A DNA stretch of 64,000 nt from Saccharomonospora amisosensis (GCF_011761185.1 NZ_JAAOYM010000001.1:1798001-1862000); one strand, 5' to 3'; shown: positions 46,455-55,335, counted from the stretch's first letter. Program-made: numbers and translations. Notes: generated by a model from the sequence alone, not told the origin.

Positions 46455-46499
46455 GCCGTGAGCCTATCACCAGATCATTCGGCGGCTAACTAATTGACG

Positions 46500-46512
46500 A
46501 CGAATCGTTCGT
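46500..46512. promoter_or_regulatory. Candidate MarR operator
   Basis: ACGAATCGTTCGT is a perfect 5-3-5 dyad 45 bp before the marR start and on the divergent side of the LLM remnant and DUF2269 genes. Adjacent TAACTAATT and GTAACCTAATG are AT-rich promoter-like segments. Confidence 0.45.
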
Positions 46513-46667
46513 AACCTAATGTTTGGGTCAGAACCTGGGCTCGCCGGTATCGCAGGCCCGCGCGTCAGCTGGTTGCCGGTGGCACCGGAGTTTCCGCGGT
46601 TGACCGTGGGCCACGGCGAACGTTCGGTTCTCGTTCCGGTGAGCGGCAACAGGGGAGGAGCGGGCAA

Positions 46668-46862
46668 GTGCGCAGCAGTGTCAACATCACCAACTACTCG
46701 GGGGCGGCAGGCCCAGCCGTGCTCGGCGCCCACCTCGGACGCGTGACTCGCGCCGCTGACCGGGTCGGCCAGCACGTGGTGGCCGTCAGTGCCGGGCCAT
46801 GGGCGGAGGACACCGTCGACGCGCTGGGCATCGCCGCGACCGCGTTGGGCGGGCAACCATGA
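46668..46862 (+). pseudogene. LLM-type F420-dependent oxidoreductase with internal deletion
   Basis: The 64-codon frame joins an N-terminal LLM signature (SVNITNYSGAAGPAVLGAHL, RVTRAADRVG) directly to a C-terminal-type segment (GPWAEDTVDALGIAATALGG). A full protein is about 270-300 residues, so most of the barrel is missing while the frame is kept. The frame ends in an ATGA overlap with the DUF2269-like gene, indicating it once headed a unit with it. The product is probably non-functional. Confidence 0.6.
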
Positions 46863-47413
46863 ACGTCCGAGGCGACCCGCGCGAGCGCGACGCCGTGTCA
46901 CCAGGTCGGCGCGATACCGGGTGGCGGCTGGGACGTCGGTCCCGTAAAGGTGTGCTGGTCGTGCACATCGTCTCGGCGGGAGCATGGCTCGGCATCGACG
47001 TGGTCCTGGCGATCCTGGTCTTCACCGCGCTGGTCACCGACGACGTCGACACCGCCGCGTCGTCCTACCGGGTGCTGACGTTCACCCTCTGGCCGCTGTT
47101 CCTCACCGGTCTGACCTGTCTCGCCAGCGGCGTGACGTTGGGGCTGGGTACCAAGTACGGTCTGGTCCGATACTGGTGGGTGGCCGTGAAGCTGGTCCTC
47201 AACGTCGTTTTCGTAGCGCTGGTGCCACTGGCGTTGCGGCGGCCCGTGCTGGAAGCGGCGGAGTACGGTCGCGACCTCACGGCGGGAGAGCCGACCTTCC
47301 CTGTCACCGAGCTGCTGTTTCCACCGATCGTTTCACTGTCGGGCTTGCTTGTCGCCGTCATTCTGGCCGTATACAAGCCGTCGGGCAGGCTTCGCGAACG
47401 CGGCCGGCCCTGA
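46859..47413 (+). CDS. DUF2269-like integral membrane protein
   Basis: A 184-residue protein with a hydrophilic N-terminus and four hydrophobic helices: VHIVSAGAWLGIDVVLAILV, TLWPLFLTGLTCLASGV, WVAVKLVLNVVFVALVPLAL and PPIVSLSGLLVAVILAVY. His in the first helix and the Gly-Ala-Trp pattern resemble the DUF2269/heme-associated family. ATG 46859 overlaps the LLM remnant stop. Role unknown; probably regulated by the divergent MarR. Confidence 0.7.
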   Translation: MNVRGDPRERDAVSPGRRDTGWRLGRRSRKGVLVVHIVSAGAWLGIDVVLAILVFTALVTDDVDTAASSYRVLTFTLWPLFLTGLTCLASGVTLGLGTKYGLVRYWWVAVKLVLNVVFVALVPLALRRPVLEAAEYGRDLTAGEPTFPVTELLFPPIVSLSGLLVAVILAVYKPSGRLRERGRP

Positions 47414-47419
47414 GCCGGC

Positions 47420-47720
47420 TCTCGTCGTGGAGGAACCGGGTTGAGGCGCGGAGCCGGTTGTTCCGCGAAGTACGCGGTCGGCCGGTCGGGTTCGGTGAGG
47501 TAGCGGCCGAGGGCCTGCTGGTCGTTGGCACGGGTGGGCAGGTAGCCGCGAACCGCCGAGGTGTACGCCGGGTGTTGAACGTGGCGAGGAACTCCGCGAT
47601 CGCCGCCGGGCCGTGGTACTCCTGTGGTGCCGTGGCATGGCCAGCCGCGCGTCATCGGTCAGCAGGTTGACGAGGCCGTCGATGTCGCCGGTGGTGAACG
47701 TTTCGGCGAAGCGTTTTGGT
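47420..47720 (-). pseudogene. ECF-type sigma factor, decayed SnoaL-like C-terminal region
   Basis: Read leftward in several frames, the stretch shows FTTGDIDGLVNLLTDDARLA, EYHGPAAIAEFLATFNTR and LPTRANDQQALGRYL, which together match the SnoaL-like C-terminal domain of some extracytoplasmic sigma factors. Frameshifts break it and the sigma2/sigma4 domains are not visible. It lies between the DUF2269 and MarR genes. Not functional. Confidence 0.45.
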
Positions 47721-47857
47721 CAGCTTCCGTTCCTCGGCCGAGTCGGGCGGCGGCGCCTCGCTGCCAGCTCGCCGACGTCCCGCCGATGCCGCGCCACTCG
47801 ACCGGCTCGTCACCTCCCCGGACGGCAACCCAACCCTCGCGGTGAACCCTGACCAGC

Positions 47858-48334
47858 TCACGCCGGGGCGGACCCGTCGCCATTCGATCGGTTCAACCGG
47901 TCGAGCACGCGTTCGCTGATCGCGGCCAGCGTCGCGACCTCGGCTTTCGTGAGGTGGTCGAAGACCAGGTCGCGGACGGTCTCGACGTGGGCGGGTGCGG
48001 CTTGCTCGATGGCCTGCCTGCCCCTTTCGGTGAGGAGGACGAACGCCCCTCGCGCGTCCTCGGGGCAGTCCTGCCTGTCGACGAGCCCGCGCTTGTGCAT
48101 CCGGGCCAGATGGTGGGACAGGCGGCTCCTTTCCCACTGCAGTGCCTCGGCCAGCTCGCCGACGCGCATGCGTGGCACCGCACGGTCGGTGAGCTGGACG
48201 AGTACGTCGAAGTCGGCCAGCGAGAGGCCGGAATCGGTCTGCAGCCGACGGTGCAGGCGGGCGGTGAGTTTGGCGTTCATATCCAGGTAGCGCCGCCAGG
48301 CACGTTGTTCCTCGTCGGTGAGCCATCTCGTCAC
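47858..48334 (-). CDS. MarR family transcriptional regulator
   Basis: A 158-residue winged-helix protein: LSLADFDVLVQLTDRAVPRM, then RVGELAEALQWERSRLSHHL as recognition helix, ARMHKRGLVDRQDCPEDARG as wing and a long dimer helix. It is divergent from the YceI gene with an 85-bp gap that contains two near-identical operator-like sites. Likely repressor of yceI and its downstream dioxygenase gene. Confidence 0.88.
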   Translation of the reverse strand: MTRWLTDEEQRAWRRYLDMNAKLTARLHRRLQTDSGLSLADFDVLVQLTDRAVPRMRVGELAEALQWERSRLSHHLARMHKRGLVDRQDCPEDARGAFVLLTERGRQAIEQAAPAHVETVRDLVFDHLTKAEVATLAAISERVLDRLNRSNGDGSAPA

Positions 48335-48351
48335 GGCAGCAGTCTAACGGA

Positions 48352-48405
48352 ATAGTTGACGCGTCATGCATGTTGCGCACACTATAAGCGTGATACGTCA
48401 ACTAT
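48352..48405. promoter_or_regulatory. Double operator/promoter region of marR-yceI
   Basis: TGACGCGTCA (48357-48366, a perfect palindrome) and TGATACGTCA (48391-48400) are two similar sites 34 bp apart. They sit inside a larger inverted repeat ATAGTTGACG (48352-48361) / CGTCAACTAT (48396-48405). ACTATAAG between them is a plausible -10 region. This is a typical arrangement for MarR dimers repressing both directions. Confidence 0.6.
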
Positions 48406-48419
48406 CTGGAGGCAGTCAG

Positions 48420-48977
48420 ATGACCACTGCGACCGACTACCGGACCCTGACCGGCGACTACGTGATCGACCCGGCCCACAGCCGCTTCGGCTTCGTGGCC
48501 CGGCACGCCATGGTCACCAAGGTGCGCGGCGCGTTCAACGAGTTCGAGGGCAGTGCCCGGGTGGACGGCGAGAACCCCGCCAACTCCTCCGCCGAACTCA
48601 CCATCAAGGCGGCCAGCATCGACACGCGCAACGCCGACCGGGACGAACACCTGCGCAGCAACGACTTCCTGGCCATGGCCGAGCACCCGGAGATCACCTT
48701 CCGGTCCACCGAGATCACTCACACCGGCGAGGACACCTTCGACGTCACCGGCGAGCTGACCGTCAGGGGTGTGACCCGTTCGGTGACCATCCCGCTCAGC
48801 TTCGAGGGACAGGCCGTCGACCCGTTCGGCAACAGCCGCATCGGTTTCGAAGGCTCCACGACGATCAACCGCAGGGATTTCGGCGTGACCTGGAACGCGG
48901 CACTGGAGACCGGCGGCGTACTCGTCAGCGACAAGGTCGTGCTCGAGTTCGAGATCTCGGCCGTCAAGCAGAACTGA
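48420..48977 (+). CDS. YceI family protein
   Basis: A 185-residue beta-barrel lipid-binding protein: GDYVIDPAHSRFGFVARHAM at the N-terminus, AELTIKAASIDTRNADRDEH, LRSNDFLAMAEHPEITFRS, GVTRSVTIPLSFEGQ and RRDFGVTWNAALETGGVLVSD. These are the family signatures. No signal peptide, so cytoplasmic. ATG 48420 has GGAGG upstream. YceI proteins bind isoprenoid-like ligands; with MarR control and a downstream dioxygenase, it may belong to a quinone or aromatic stress response (inference). Confidence 0.9.
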   Translation: MTTATDYRTLTGDYVIDPAHSRFGFVARHAMVTKVRGAFNEFEGSARVDGENPANSSAELTIKAASIDTRNADRDEHLRSNDFLAMAEHPEITFRSTEITHTGEDTFDVTGELTVRGVTRSVTIPLSFEGQAVDPFGNSRIGFEGSTTINRRDFGVTWNAALETGGVLVSDKVVLEFEISAVKQN

Positions 48978-49007
48978 CCCCGCCCGTCGCTCTTTCAGGA
49001 GGAACTC

Positions 49008-49976
49008 ATGACGCTGGCGACAAGTGGTCTGCACCATGTCACGGCGATCGCGGGCGACCCACAGGCGAACGCGGACTTCTACCTGCGCACGCTGGGGCTT
49101 CGGCTGGTCAAGACCACCGTGAACTTCGACGCTCCCGACATCTACCACCTCTACTACGGTGACGAGCAGGGACGGCCCGGCACGCTGCTGACGTTCTTCC
49201 CGTTCGGCACCGTGGCACCGGGCAGGCGCGGAGTTGGCCAGGCCACCACCACGGCGTTCTCCGTGCCCGCGACGTCGATCGGTTGGTGGCGGCAACACCT
49301 GCGCGAACTCGGTGTCGACGTCAGCGATGTCGCCGAGCGCGACGGTGAAGCGGCGCTGACCTTCCACGACCCCGACGGGCTCGAACTGGCGCTGGTGGCT
49401 CACCCGCAGGGTGACCCGCGCGCGCCGTGGGACAACGGGATCGTTCCCGCCGAACACGGCGTCCGCGGCCTGCATTCGGTGACGCTGTCCACCGCGGACG
49501 AGGACGGCACCGTCGCGATGATGGCGGAGCTTGGGTTGCACTCCGAGAGCCGCCACGGCAACCGGCTGCGGTTCGCCGCGGGCTCGGGCGGGCCGGGCGC
49601 GCTCGTGGACGTGCTGGTGGACCGCAAAGCGCGGCAAGGGTTGGTTGCCGGTGGCACCGTCCACCACGTCGCATGGCGGGCCCCCGACGAACGGACCCAG
49701 CTTCGGTGGCGTGAAGAGCTCGTCGAGCGTGGCGCGAAGGTCACCTCCGTGCTGGACCGGCAGTACTTCCGGTCCATCTACTTCCGCGAGCCTGGCGGCA
49801 CGCTGCTGGAGATCGCCACCGACCAGCCCGGGTTCGCCGTCGACGAGCCACTGCTGGAGCTGGGCAGGGCGCTGAAACTACCGCCGTGGCTGGAACCCGA
49901 CCGGGAACAACTCGAGGCGACCCTTCCCAAGCTGTCGCTACCCAGCGAGAACAACCTGCTCGCCCGCTACCGTTGA
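49008..49976 (+). CDS. Ring-cleaving dioxygenase-type VOC protein (MhqO-like)
   Basis: A 322-residue protein with two VOC modules: GLHHVTAIAGDPQANADFYL begins the first, GVRGLHSVTLSTADEDGTVA the second. VHHVAWRAPDE and IYFREPGGTLLEIATDQPGF carry the His and Glu that would bind Fe(II) or Mn(II). The family (MhqO/YkcA/LinE-like) cleaves hydroquinone-type rings. AGGAGG precedes ATG 49008; 30 bp follow the YceI stop, so the two are co-transcribed under the divergent MarR. Confidence 0.85.
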   Translation: MTLATSGLHHVTAIAGDPQANADFYLRTLGLRLVKTTVNFDAPDIYHLYYGDEQGRPGTLLTFFPFGTVAPGRRGVGQATTTAFSVPATSIGWWRQHLRELGVDVSDVAERDGEAALTFHDPDGLELALVAHPQGDPRAPWDNGIVPAEHGVRGLHSVTLSTADEDGTVAMMAELGLHSESRHGNRLRFAAGSGGPGALVDVLVDRKARQGLVAGGTVHHVAWRAPDERTQLRWREELVERGAKVTSVLDRQYFRSIYFREPGGTLLEIATDQPGFAVDEPLLELGRALKLPPWLEPDREQLEATLPKLSLPSENNLLARYR

Positions 49977-50027
49977 CATGCGGGAACGCCCGCCTCCACC
50001 GGCAGCGGGCAGGGAGGGAGGTCACGC

Positions 50028-50438
50028 GTGAACGATCCGACCACCCGTTCCCCTCGGGAGGTTTTCGAGGACCGGCTGCGGCTCGCGCAACAGCGGGACT
50101 TCGAGGAGGGCATCGCGCGAAACTTCGCCCCTGACTGCGTGGCGCTGACCGGGAGCGGGGTGTTCCACGGTCACGAGGGGCTGCGTCGACTGGCGGAGAT
50201 GCTGGCCGACGAACTACCCACCGGCCGATGGAACTACCGTGTCCAACTCGTAGAAGGCAACGTCGCCTACCTGGAGTGGTCCGAGTGGTCCGCCGATTCC
50301 GGTGACGCGGTGGTGGACGACGGCGCCGACTCCTTCGTCATCGCCGACGGGCGCGTGGTGGCCCAGACGATCCACTACACCGTTCGGTCGCCGACCGGCG
50401 ATGTGCTGATCGGCCCGGACGGCGCCCCCCTGCGATGA
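50028..50438 (+). CDS. SnoaL-like/NTF2-fold protein
   Basis: A 136-residue protein: SPREVFEDRLRLAQQRDFEEGIARNFAPD is the N-terminal helix region, then GVFHGHEGLRRLAEMLADEL, VAYLEWSEWSAD and DGADSFVIADGRVVAQTIHY, matching the SnoaL/NTF2 cone fold. GTG 50028 is preceded by GGGAGGGAGG. Such proteins act as small-molecule isomerases or binding proteins; the activity here is unknown. It lies 51 bp after the dioxygenase and may be in the same transcript. Confidence 0.75.
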   Translation: MNDPTTRSPREVFEDRLRLAQQRDFEEGIARNFAPDCVALTGSGVFHGHEGLRRLAEMLADELPTGRWNYRVQLVEGNVAYLEWSEWSADSGDAVVDDGADSFVIADGRVVAQTIHYTVRSPTGDVLIGPDGAPLR

Positions 50439-50533
50439 GCTGCGGTGACCGTCGCCGCCGACCCGGCAGGACGTGAGATCCCTGCGGTTCGGCTGCCGAG
50501 TGGTTGTCGGCGCCGGGTTCTATCGTCTCGACC

Positions 50534-51643
50534 ATGAGTCCAGAACTGTCCGCGCAGCGGTTGCGGGCGTCGCGGCTGGTGGCCCAACTGCTCACCGGCA
50601 AGGCACCAGGCGATCCGGTGACCGCGGTGACCAGAGTCGTTGCCCTGCAGGCACAAGCGCCGGGACCTGCCAGGCTCGCGGTCCGGCCGAGGACGCACCG
50701 AGTGACCGCCGCCGTGGTGGACCACGCCTGCGCGGACGGCAGGCTCGTGCGCACCTGGGCGATGCGCGGCACCCTTCACCTGCTCGCCGCACAGGACGTG
50801 CGCTGGGTGGTCGGGCTGCTTGGTCCCGTGTTCGCGAAGGCGGGGCGGCGCAGGCGCGAGCAGCTCGGCCTCGACGACGCGACCTGCGAGCGGGCGTTGG
50901 CCGCGCTGCAGCGGGTCCTGCACGGCAGCGAGCCGCTGGTGCGGGCCGACATCGTGGCCCGGCTGCGCGACCACGGTGTGGACATCGACCCGAAAACACA
51001 GCAGCCGCCGCACCTGCTCTCCTACGCCGCGAACACCGGACTGATCTGCCGCGGCCCTGACACGCAGCGTGAAGAGCCCAGCTACGTGCTCATGGACGAC
51101 CACGTGCCGCCGGTGCGGCCGATGGCGAGGGAGGACGCGCTCGCCGAGCTGGCGCGCCGCTACCTCGCCGGCCACGGCCCCGCCGGTGTCACCGACTTTC
51201 GTGCGTGGTCGGGCCTGCCGTCGGGTGAGGCGAAGCAGGCGTTCGCGGCCATCGCCGACGAGACGGCAACCGTGACCGCGGCGGGAGAGCCGATGGTGGC
51301 CCTGGCCGACACCGACCTGGACCCGCACGGAGACCAGGACAAGCCGGTCCGGCTGCTCGGGCACTTCGACCCGTTCCTGCTCGGCTACCGGGACCGCGCG
51401 CTGGTCCTCGACGCCGCGCACGCGAAGGACGTCCAGGCCGGTGGCGGATTCGTCCGGCCGACCGTGCTGGCGGCCGGACGGGTGGTGGGTACCTGGTCGC
51501 TGAAGCGGACGGGAAAGAAGGCACAGGCGGTGGTCACCCCGTTTTCCAGGCTGCCCCGAGGTGGCCGCGAAGGTCTGGAGGCGGAGGCGGCGGATCTGGC
51601 TCGCTATCTGGGCCACCCCGTCGAGCTGGCGGTCGCGAGCTGA
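50534..51643 (+). CDS. Winged-helix DNA-binding domain protein (HTH_42 family)
   Basis: A 369-residue protein with PELSAQRLRASRLVAQLLTG and VVALQAQAPGPARLAVRPRT near the start, ADGRLVRTWAMRGTLHLLAA, HLLSYAANTGLICRG, VTDFRAWSGL and LLGHFDPFLLGYRDR. These are the landmarks of the HTH_42/YcaQ-like family of three winged-helix domains, some of which are DNA glycosylases for crosslinks. No separate sensor domain. ATG 50534 is favoured (MSPELSAQ). Role in DNA repair is possible but not shown. Confidence 0.82.
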   Translation: MSPELSAQRLRASRLVAQLLTGKAPGDPVTAVTRVVALQAQAPGPARLAVRPRTHRVTAAVVDHACADGRLVRTWAMRGTLHLLAAQDVRWVVGLLGPVFAKAGRRRREQLGLDDATCERALAALQRVLHGSEPLVRADIVARLRDHGVDIDPKTQQPPHLLSYAANTGLICRGPDTQREEPSYVLMDDHVPPVRPMAREDALAELARRYLAGHGPAGVTDFRAWSGLPSGEAKQAFAAIADETATVTAAGEPMVALADTDLDPHGDQDKPVRLLGHFDPFLLGYRDRALVLDAAHAKDVQAGGGFVRPTVLAAGRVVGTWSLKRTGKKAQAVVTPFSRLPRGGREGLEAEAADLARYLGHPVELAVAS

Positions 51644-51743
51644 TCGGCGGGGTGGCCGGGCTCCGCACACGGTCGAACACCGGTGACCCCGATACCCGAA
51701 CGGATCGCCATGTCCTCGCACTTCAGCGACGTATTCCAGGCAT

Positions 51744-51775
51744 CTATACACGCGATACATACTCGCTGTGTATAG
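51744..51775. promoter_or_regulatory. PadR operator dyad
   Basis: CTATACAC (51744-51751) and GTGTATAG (51768-51775) are perfect 8-bp inverted arms with an ATACAT core between, 35 bp before the padR start. ATAC/GTAT-type dyads are typical for PadR autoregulation. Confidence 0.6.
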
Positions 51776-51809
51776 TTCGGTTCCACAGGCACTGACCGAA
51801 GGGGAACGG

Positions 51810-52334
51810 ATGTCGGTATCACGAACACTGCTGGCTCTGCTCGAGCCGGGACCACGCCACGGATACGACCTGAAACGGGCATACGACGGGCACTTCGCGC
51901 ACGGCAGGCAGCTCGCTTACGGCCAGGTGTACTCGACGCTTTCCCGGCTGCTGCGCAACGGCCTCGTCGAGGAGGCGGGGGTCGAACACGGCGCGGGTCC
52001 CGACCGCAAGCGCTACACGATCACCGACGCCGGGGTCACCGACGTCGCGCAGTGGTTGGCCACACCGGAGGATCCGGAGCCGTACCTGCAGAACACGCTT
52101 TACACCAAGGTCGTACTCGCGCTGCTGTCCGGCCGCAGCGCGCAGGACATTCTGGACACACAGCGCGCCGCCCACCTCAAGGAAATGCGCGAGCTGACCA
52201 GACGCAAGAAGGACGGCGACCTCGCCGACCAGCTCATCTGCGACCATGCCCTGTTTCACCTCGAGGCCGACCTGCGGTGGCTCGAACTGACCGCCGCGCG
52301 CCTCGACCAGCTCGCCAAGGAGGTGCGCTCATGA
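51810..52334 (+). CDS. PadR family transcriptional regulator
   Basis: A 174-residue regulator: SRTLLALLEPGPRHGYDLKR, then LAYGQVYSTLSRLLRNGLVEE as the recognition helix and wing, and a C-terminal helical dimer domain (RRKKDGDLADQLICDHALFH). ATG 51810 has AGGGGAA upstream. Its stop overlaps the ABC ATPase start by 4 nt, so regulator, ATPase and permease form one operon. It probably represses the operon through the upstream dyad and is released by the transported compound. Confidence 0.9.
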   Translation: MSVSRTLLALLEPGPRHGYDLKRAYDGHFAHGRQLAYGQVYSTLSRLLRNGLVEEAGVEHGAGPDRKRYTITDAGVTDVAQWLATPEDPEPYLQNTLYTKVVLALLSGRSAQDILDTQRAAHLKEMRELTRRKKDGDLADQLICDHALFHLEADLRWLELTAARLDQLAKEVRS

Positions 52335-53011
52335 GTGACGTGCTGCTGGCAGCGTCGGAGCTGCACAAGACGTTCGGCCGTACAGCGGCATTGCGGGGAG
52401 CGGGCGTTCGCGTGCACGCGGGCGAGGTGTTGGCCGTGATGGGGCCGTCCGGCTCGGGCAAGTCCACGCTGTTGCACTGCCTCGCGGGCATCATCGCGCC
52501 CGACAGCGGCACGATCACCTACGGCGGCAAGGACATGGTCGCCATGAGCGATGCCGAACGCAGTGCGCTGCGGCGTACGGAGTTCGGCTTCGTATTCCAG
52601 TTCGGACAGCTGGTTCCCGAGCTGACCTGCCTTGAGAACGTGGCTTTGCCGCTGCGGCTTTCCGGCATGAAACGTAAAGCCGCCGAGGCCAGAGCGCGCC
52701 AGTGGCTGGAACGCCTTGAGGTCGGCGACCTCGGCCAGCGCAGGCCCGGTGATGTTTCCGGCGGGCAGGGGCAGCGCGTCGCCGTGGCCAGGGCGCTGGT
52801 GACCACGCCGAAGGTGGTGTTCGCCGACGAGCCGACCGGCGCGCTCGACTCGCTCAACGGCGAGCTGGTGATGGGTCTGCTCACCGATGCGGCTCGCGAG
52901 ACCAGCGCGGCCGTCGTGCTGGTCACTCACGAGCCGAGGGTCGCCGCTCACTCCGACAGGGAGATCGTGGTTCGCGACGGCGTGGTCAAAGACCGGGAAC
53001 TGGTCGCATGA
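52331..53011 (+). CDS. ABC transporter ATP-binding protein (MacB/LolD-like)
   Basis: A 226-residue ATPase: Walker A GPSGSGKSTLLHCLAG near residues 38-53, Q-loop FVFQFGQLVPELT, signature VSGGQGQRVAVARAL, Walker B VVFADEPTGALDS and H-loop LVTHEPRVAAHS. The TGALDS form is typical of FtsX-type (mechanotransmission) exporters. ATGA overlaps both neighbours. Works with the permease at 53008-55335. Confidence 0.93.
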   Translation: MSDVLLAASELHKTFGRTAALRGAGVRVHAGEVLAVMGPSGSGKSTLLHCLAGIIAPDSGTITYGGKDMVAMSDAERSALRRTEFGFVFQFGQLVPELTCLENVALPLRLSGMKRKAAEARARQWLERLEVGDLGQRRPGDVSGGQGQRVAVARALVTTPKVVFADEPTGALDSLNGELVMGLLTDAARETSAAVVLVTHEPRVAAHSDREIVVRDGVVKDRELVA

Positions 53012-55335
53012 TCCGCGATCTCCTGCTGGGGCTTCGGCTGGCCGTCGGGGGCGGCCGGATGTCAGGTCAGGCCCTACTCCGACTCGCGATGACCACGTTC
53101 GGCGTCGCCCTCGTGGTGGCGATCCTGCTGCCCGCCGCGTCGGCGAACAGCCTCGCCGACGCGCGAGATGCCCGCGAGGCCGCCCGCGCTCCGATAACGG
53201 AACCTCAGCCCGGCGTCGATCCGCTCTACGAGCGCGGTTGGTACGTCAACGCGGGTGAGCAGCAGCTGAGCGCTACCATCCTCGCACCGGCAGGGCCGCG
53301 CGCACCGGTGCCGCCAGGTCTGGACCGGCTGCCTCGACCGGGGGAGGTGATGGCATCGCCCTCGGCAGCCGACTTCCTGAACAGCGAGGAGGGCGCGGCG
53401 GTCAAGGCGCACCTCGGCGGCGGGATCGTAGGCGAGGTCGGCAAGGCCGGGCTCAACATGGCCAACGACAAGGTCGTCTTCGTCGGTGCGAAGGCGAGCG
53501 AGTTGGCGGACGACCCTGATATGTACCGGGTCTACGGCTTCGGCGTCGCGCCGACCTCGGGAGAGCTGGACCTGGCGGTCGCGGTGCTGATCGCGCCGCT
53601 TGCGGTGGTACTCCTGCTGCCGCTGCTGGTGTTCGTCACCACGGCCTCGCGCATGGGTGCGGCGGAACGGGAACGCAGGCTCGCCGCGTTGCGGTTGGTG
53701 GGCCTGAGCAGCAAGCAGGTCAGGCGGGTCGCCGCGGGCGAGGCGCTGGTCGGCGCGGTCGCGGGGCTGGCGCTGGGGGCGGGGTTGTTCGTCGCGCTGC
53801 GCCCGCTCGTGGGTGACATCGAACTGTTCGGCGCGCAGTTCTTCGCCGAGGACTTCGTGCCGCCGTGGCAGCTGGTCGTCCTGATCGCGTTGCTCGTTCC
53901 GGGACTGGCCGTGGGCGCGGCGATCTTCGGGCTGCGTCACACCGTGGTGGAACCACTCGGTGTGGTCCGGCGGGGCAAGCAGCGGCAACGCCGAACGTGG
54001 TGGCGTTGGACGATCACCGGCGTCGGGGCGCTTACCATGGCCCTGACGTTCCTGTTCGCGCCACACGACAACCCCGAGTTCGTCAGCACCGCGCTGGCGG
54101 TCGGCAGCGGTCTGGTGCTGATCGGTGTGGCGGCACTGCTGCCGTGGGCGGTGGAACGGTTGGTGTCGCGGCTGCGCGGTGGCCCGGCATCGTGGCAGCT
54201 CGCGGTGCGCAGGCTGCAGCTTGAGGGCGGCACAGCGAGCCGCGTCGTGTCGGGACTGGTCGTCGTGCTGGCGGGCTCGATCCTGATCCAGACCGTGGTC
54301 GGTTCCGTGAGCACGAACGAAGGCGGGTACTGGGAACCCCGGCAGCCGCCCGCGGCGCAGCTCATGCTCGAGCAATCCGAGACCGTCAAGGTGTCGGGGC
54401 TGATGCGCGACGATCCGGCGATCAGCGACGTGCGCGCGGTGAGTCGGACCTCGGTTGCCCCCGAAGGCGCACCGGACAGTGCGATCGGCGCCACGATCGG
54501 TGACTGCAAATCGTTGGCGACCTTGGCCAAGTTGGGGTCCTGCGCGGACGGCGACGTGTTCGTCGTCAGTGCCAGGGCCGAATACGGAATGTCGAGCCCA
54601 CAGCCAGGTCCGGTGCGATTCGTGCAGTACCCGGAAGGTTCCGACGAGCCCGTATACGGCGACCGCTGGTCCATCCCGGACACCGCGAAGTACATTCCGG
54701 TGGAGCAGGCGACGCTGGTCAACTCCGGGACCGTCCTGGCCACGCCCGGTGCGCTCGGTCAAGCCCGAGTTCCGGTTCCGGACCGCGATCGGTTCCTGCT
54801 CGTGTGGGGATCCGGTGACGACAGAGCGGCCCTGACGGCAGCGACCGAGATCACCGTGGGCGTGGTGAGCCAGCCGAGATGGACGGTTTACATCTCGCCC
54901 GACCCGTCACGGCTGACGTGGATGTCGGACGCGGACAGTGCGCTGCGGACCATGCGCAGCATCCTGCTCATGATGTCGCTGTTCGTACTGGCGGTCGCGG
55001 CGCTGTCGCTGCTGCTGCTGTCGATCGAGCAGATCGCGGAGCGCAGGCGACCGCTGGCGGCGCTGTCGGCATCCGGTGTTCCACTGTCGGTACTGGCGCG
55101 GGGATCGCTGTGGCAGAACGCGATCCCGGTTGCCATTGGCGTCGGGCTGGCGGTCGTCGCCGGGCTCGGGATCACGTGGCCCACGCTGCGCTATGCCGGT
55201 CTGGAGTTCAGCCTGGACGCCGGCCTGATCGGCATCGTCTGTGGTGGCGCTGTGATCGCGGTGCTGGCGGCGACGGCGTTGAGCCTGCCGATGCTGCGCC
55301 AGGTGACCAAACTGGACGGTCTTCGCTCGGAATGA
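53008..55335 (+). CDS. FtsX-like ABC permease
   Basis: A 775-residue membrane protein with a first helix at about 20-45, a large extracytoplasmic domain, three helices (AVLIAPLAVVLLLPLLVFVT, EALVGAVAGLALGAGLFVAL and LVVLIALLVPGLAVGAAIFG), then a second set with another extracytoplasmic domain and three helices near the C-terminus (SILLMMSLFVLAVAALSLLL; IPVAIGVGLAVVAGLGITW; IGIVCGGAVIAVLAATALSL). This is the duplicated FtsX layout. The motif AAERERRLAALRLVG contacts the ATPase. It probably exports a peptide antibiotic, lipid or lipoprotein. Confidence 0.9.
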   Translation: MIRDLLLGLRLAVGGGRMSGQALLRLAMTTFGVALVVAILLPAASANSLADARDAREAARAPITEPQPGVDPLYERGWYVNAGEQQLSATILAPAGPRAPVPPGLDRLPRPGEVMASPSAADFLNSEEGAAVKAHLGGGIVGEVGKAGLNMANDKVVFVGAKASELADDPDMYRVYGFGVAPTSGELDLAVAVLIAPLAVVLLLPLLVFVTTASRMGAAERERRLAALRLVGLSSKQVRRVAAGEALVGAVAGLALGAGLFVALRPLVGDIELFGAQFFAEDFVPPWQLVVLIALLVPGLAVGAAIFGLRHTVVEPLGVVRRGKQRQRRTWWRWTITGVGALTMALTFLFAPHDNPEFVSTALAVGSGLVLIGVAALLPWAVERLVSRLRGGPASWQLAVRRLQLEGGTASRVVSGLVVVLAGSILIQTVVGSVSTNEGGYWEPRQPPAAQLMLEQSETVKVSGLMRDDPAISDVRAVSRTSVAPEGAPDSAIGATIGDCKSLATLAKLGSCADGDVFVVSARAEYGMSSPQPGPVRFVQYPEGSDEPVYGDRWSIPDTAKYIPVEQATLVNSGTVLATPGALGQARVPVPDRDRFLLVWGSGDDRAALTAATEITVGVVSQPRWTVYISPDPSRLTWMSDADSALRTMRSILLMMSLFVLAVAALSLLLLSIEQIAERRRPLAALSASGVPLSVLARGSLWQNAIPVAIGVGLAVVAGLGITWPTLRYAGLEFSLDAGLIGIVCGGAVIAVLAATALSLPMLRQVTKLDGLRSE

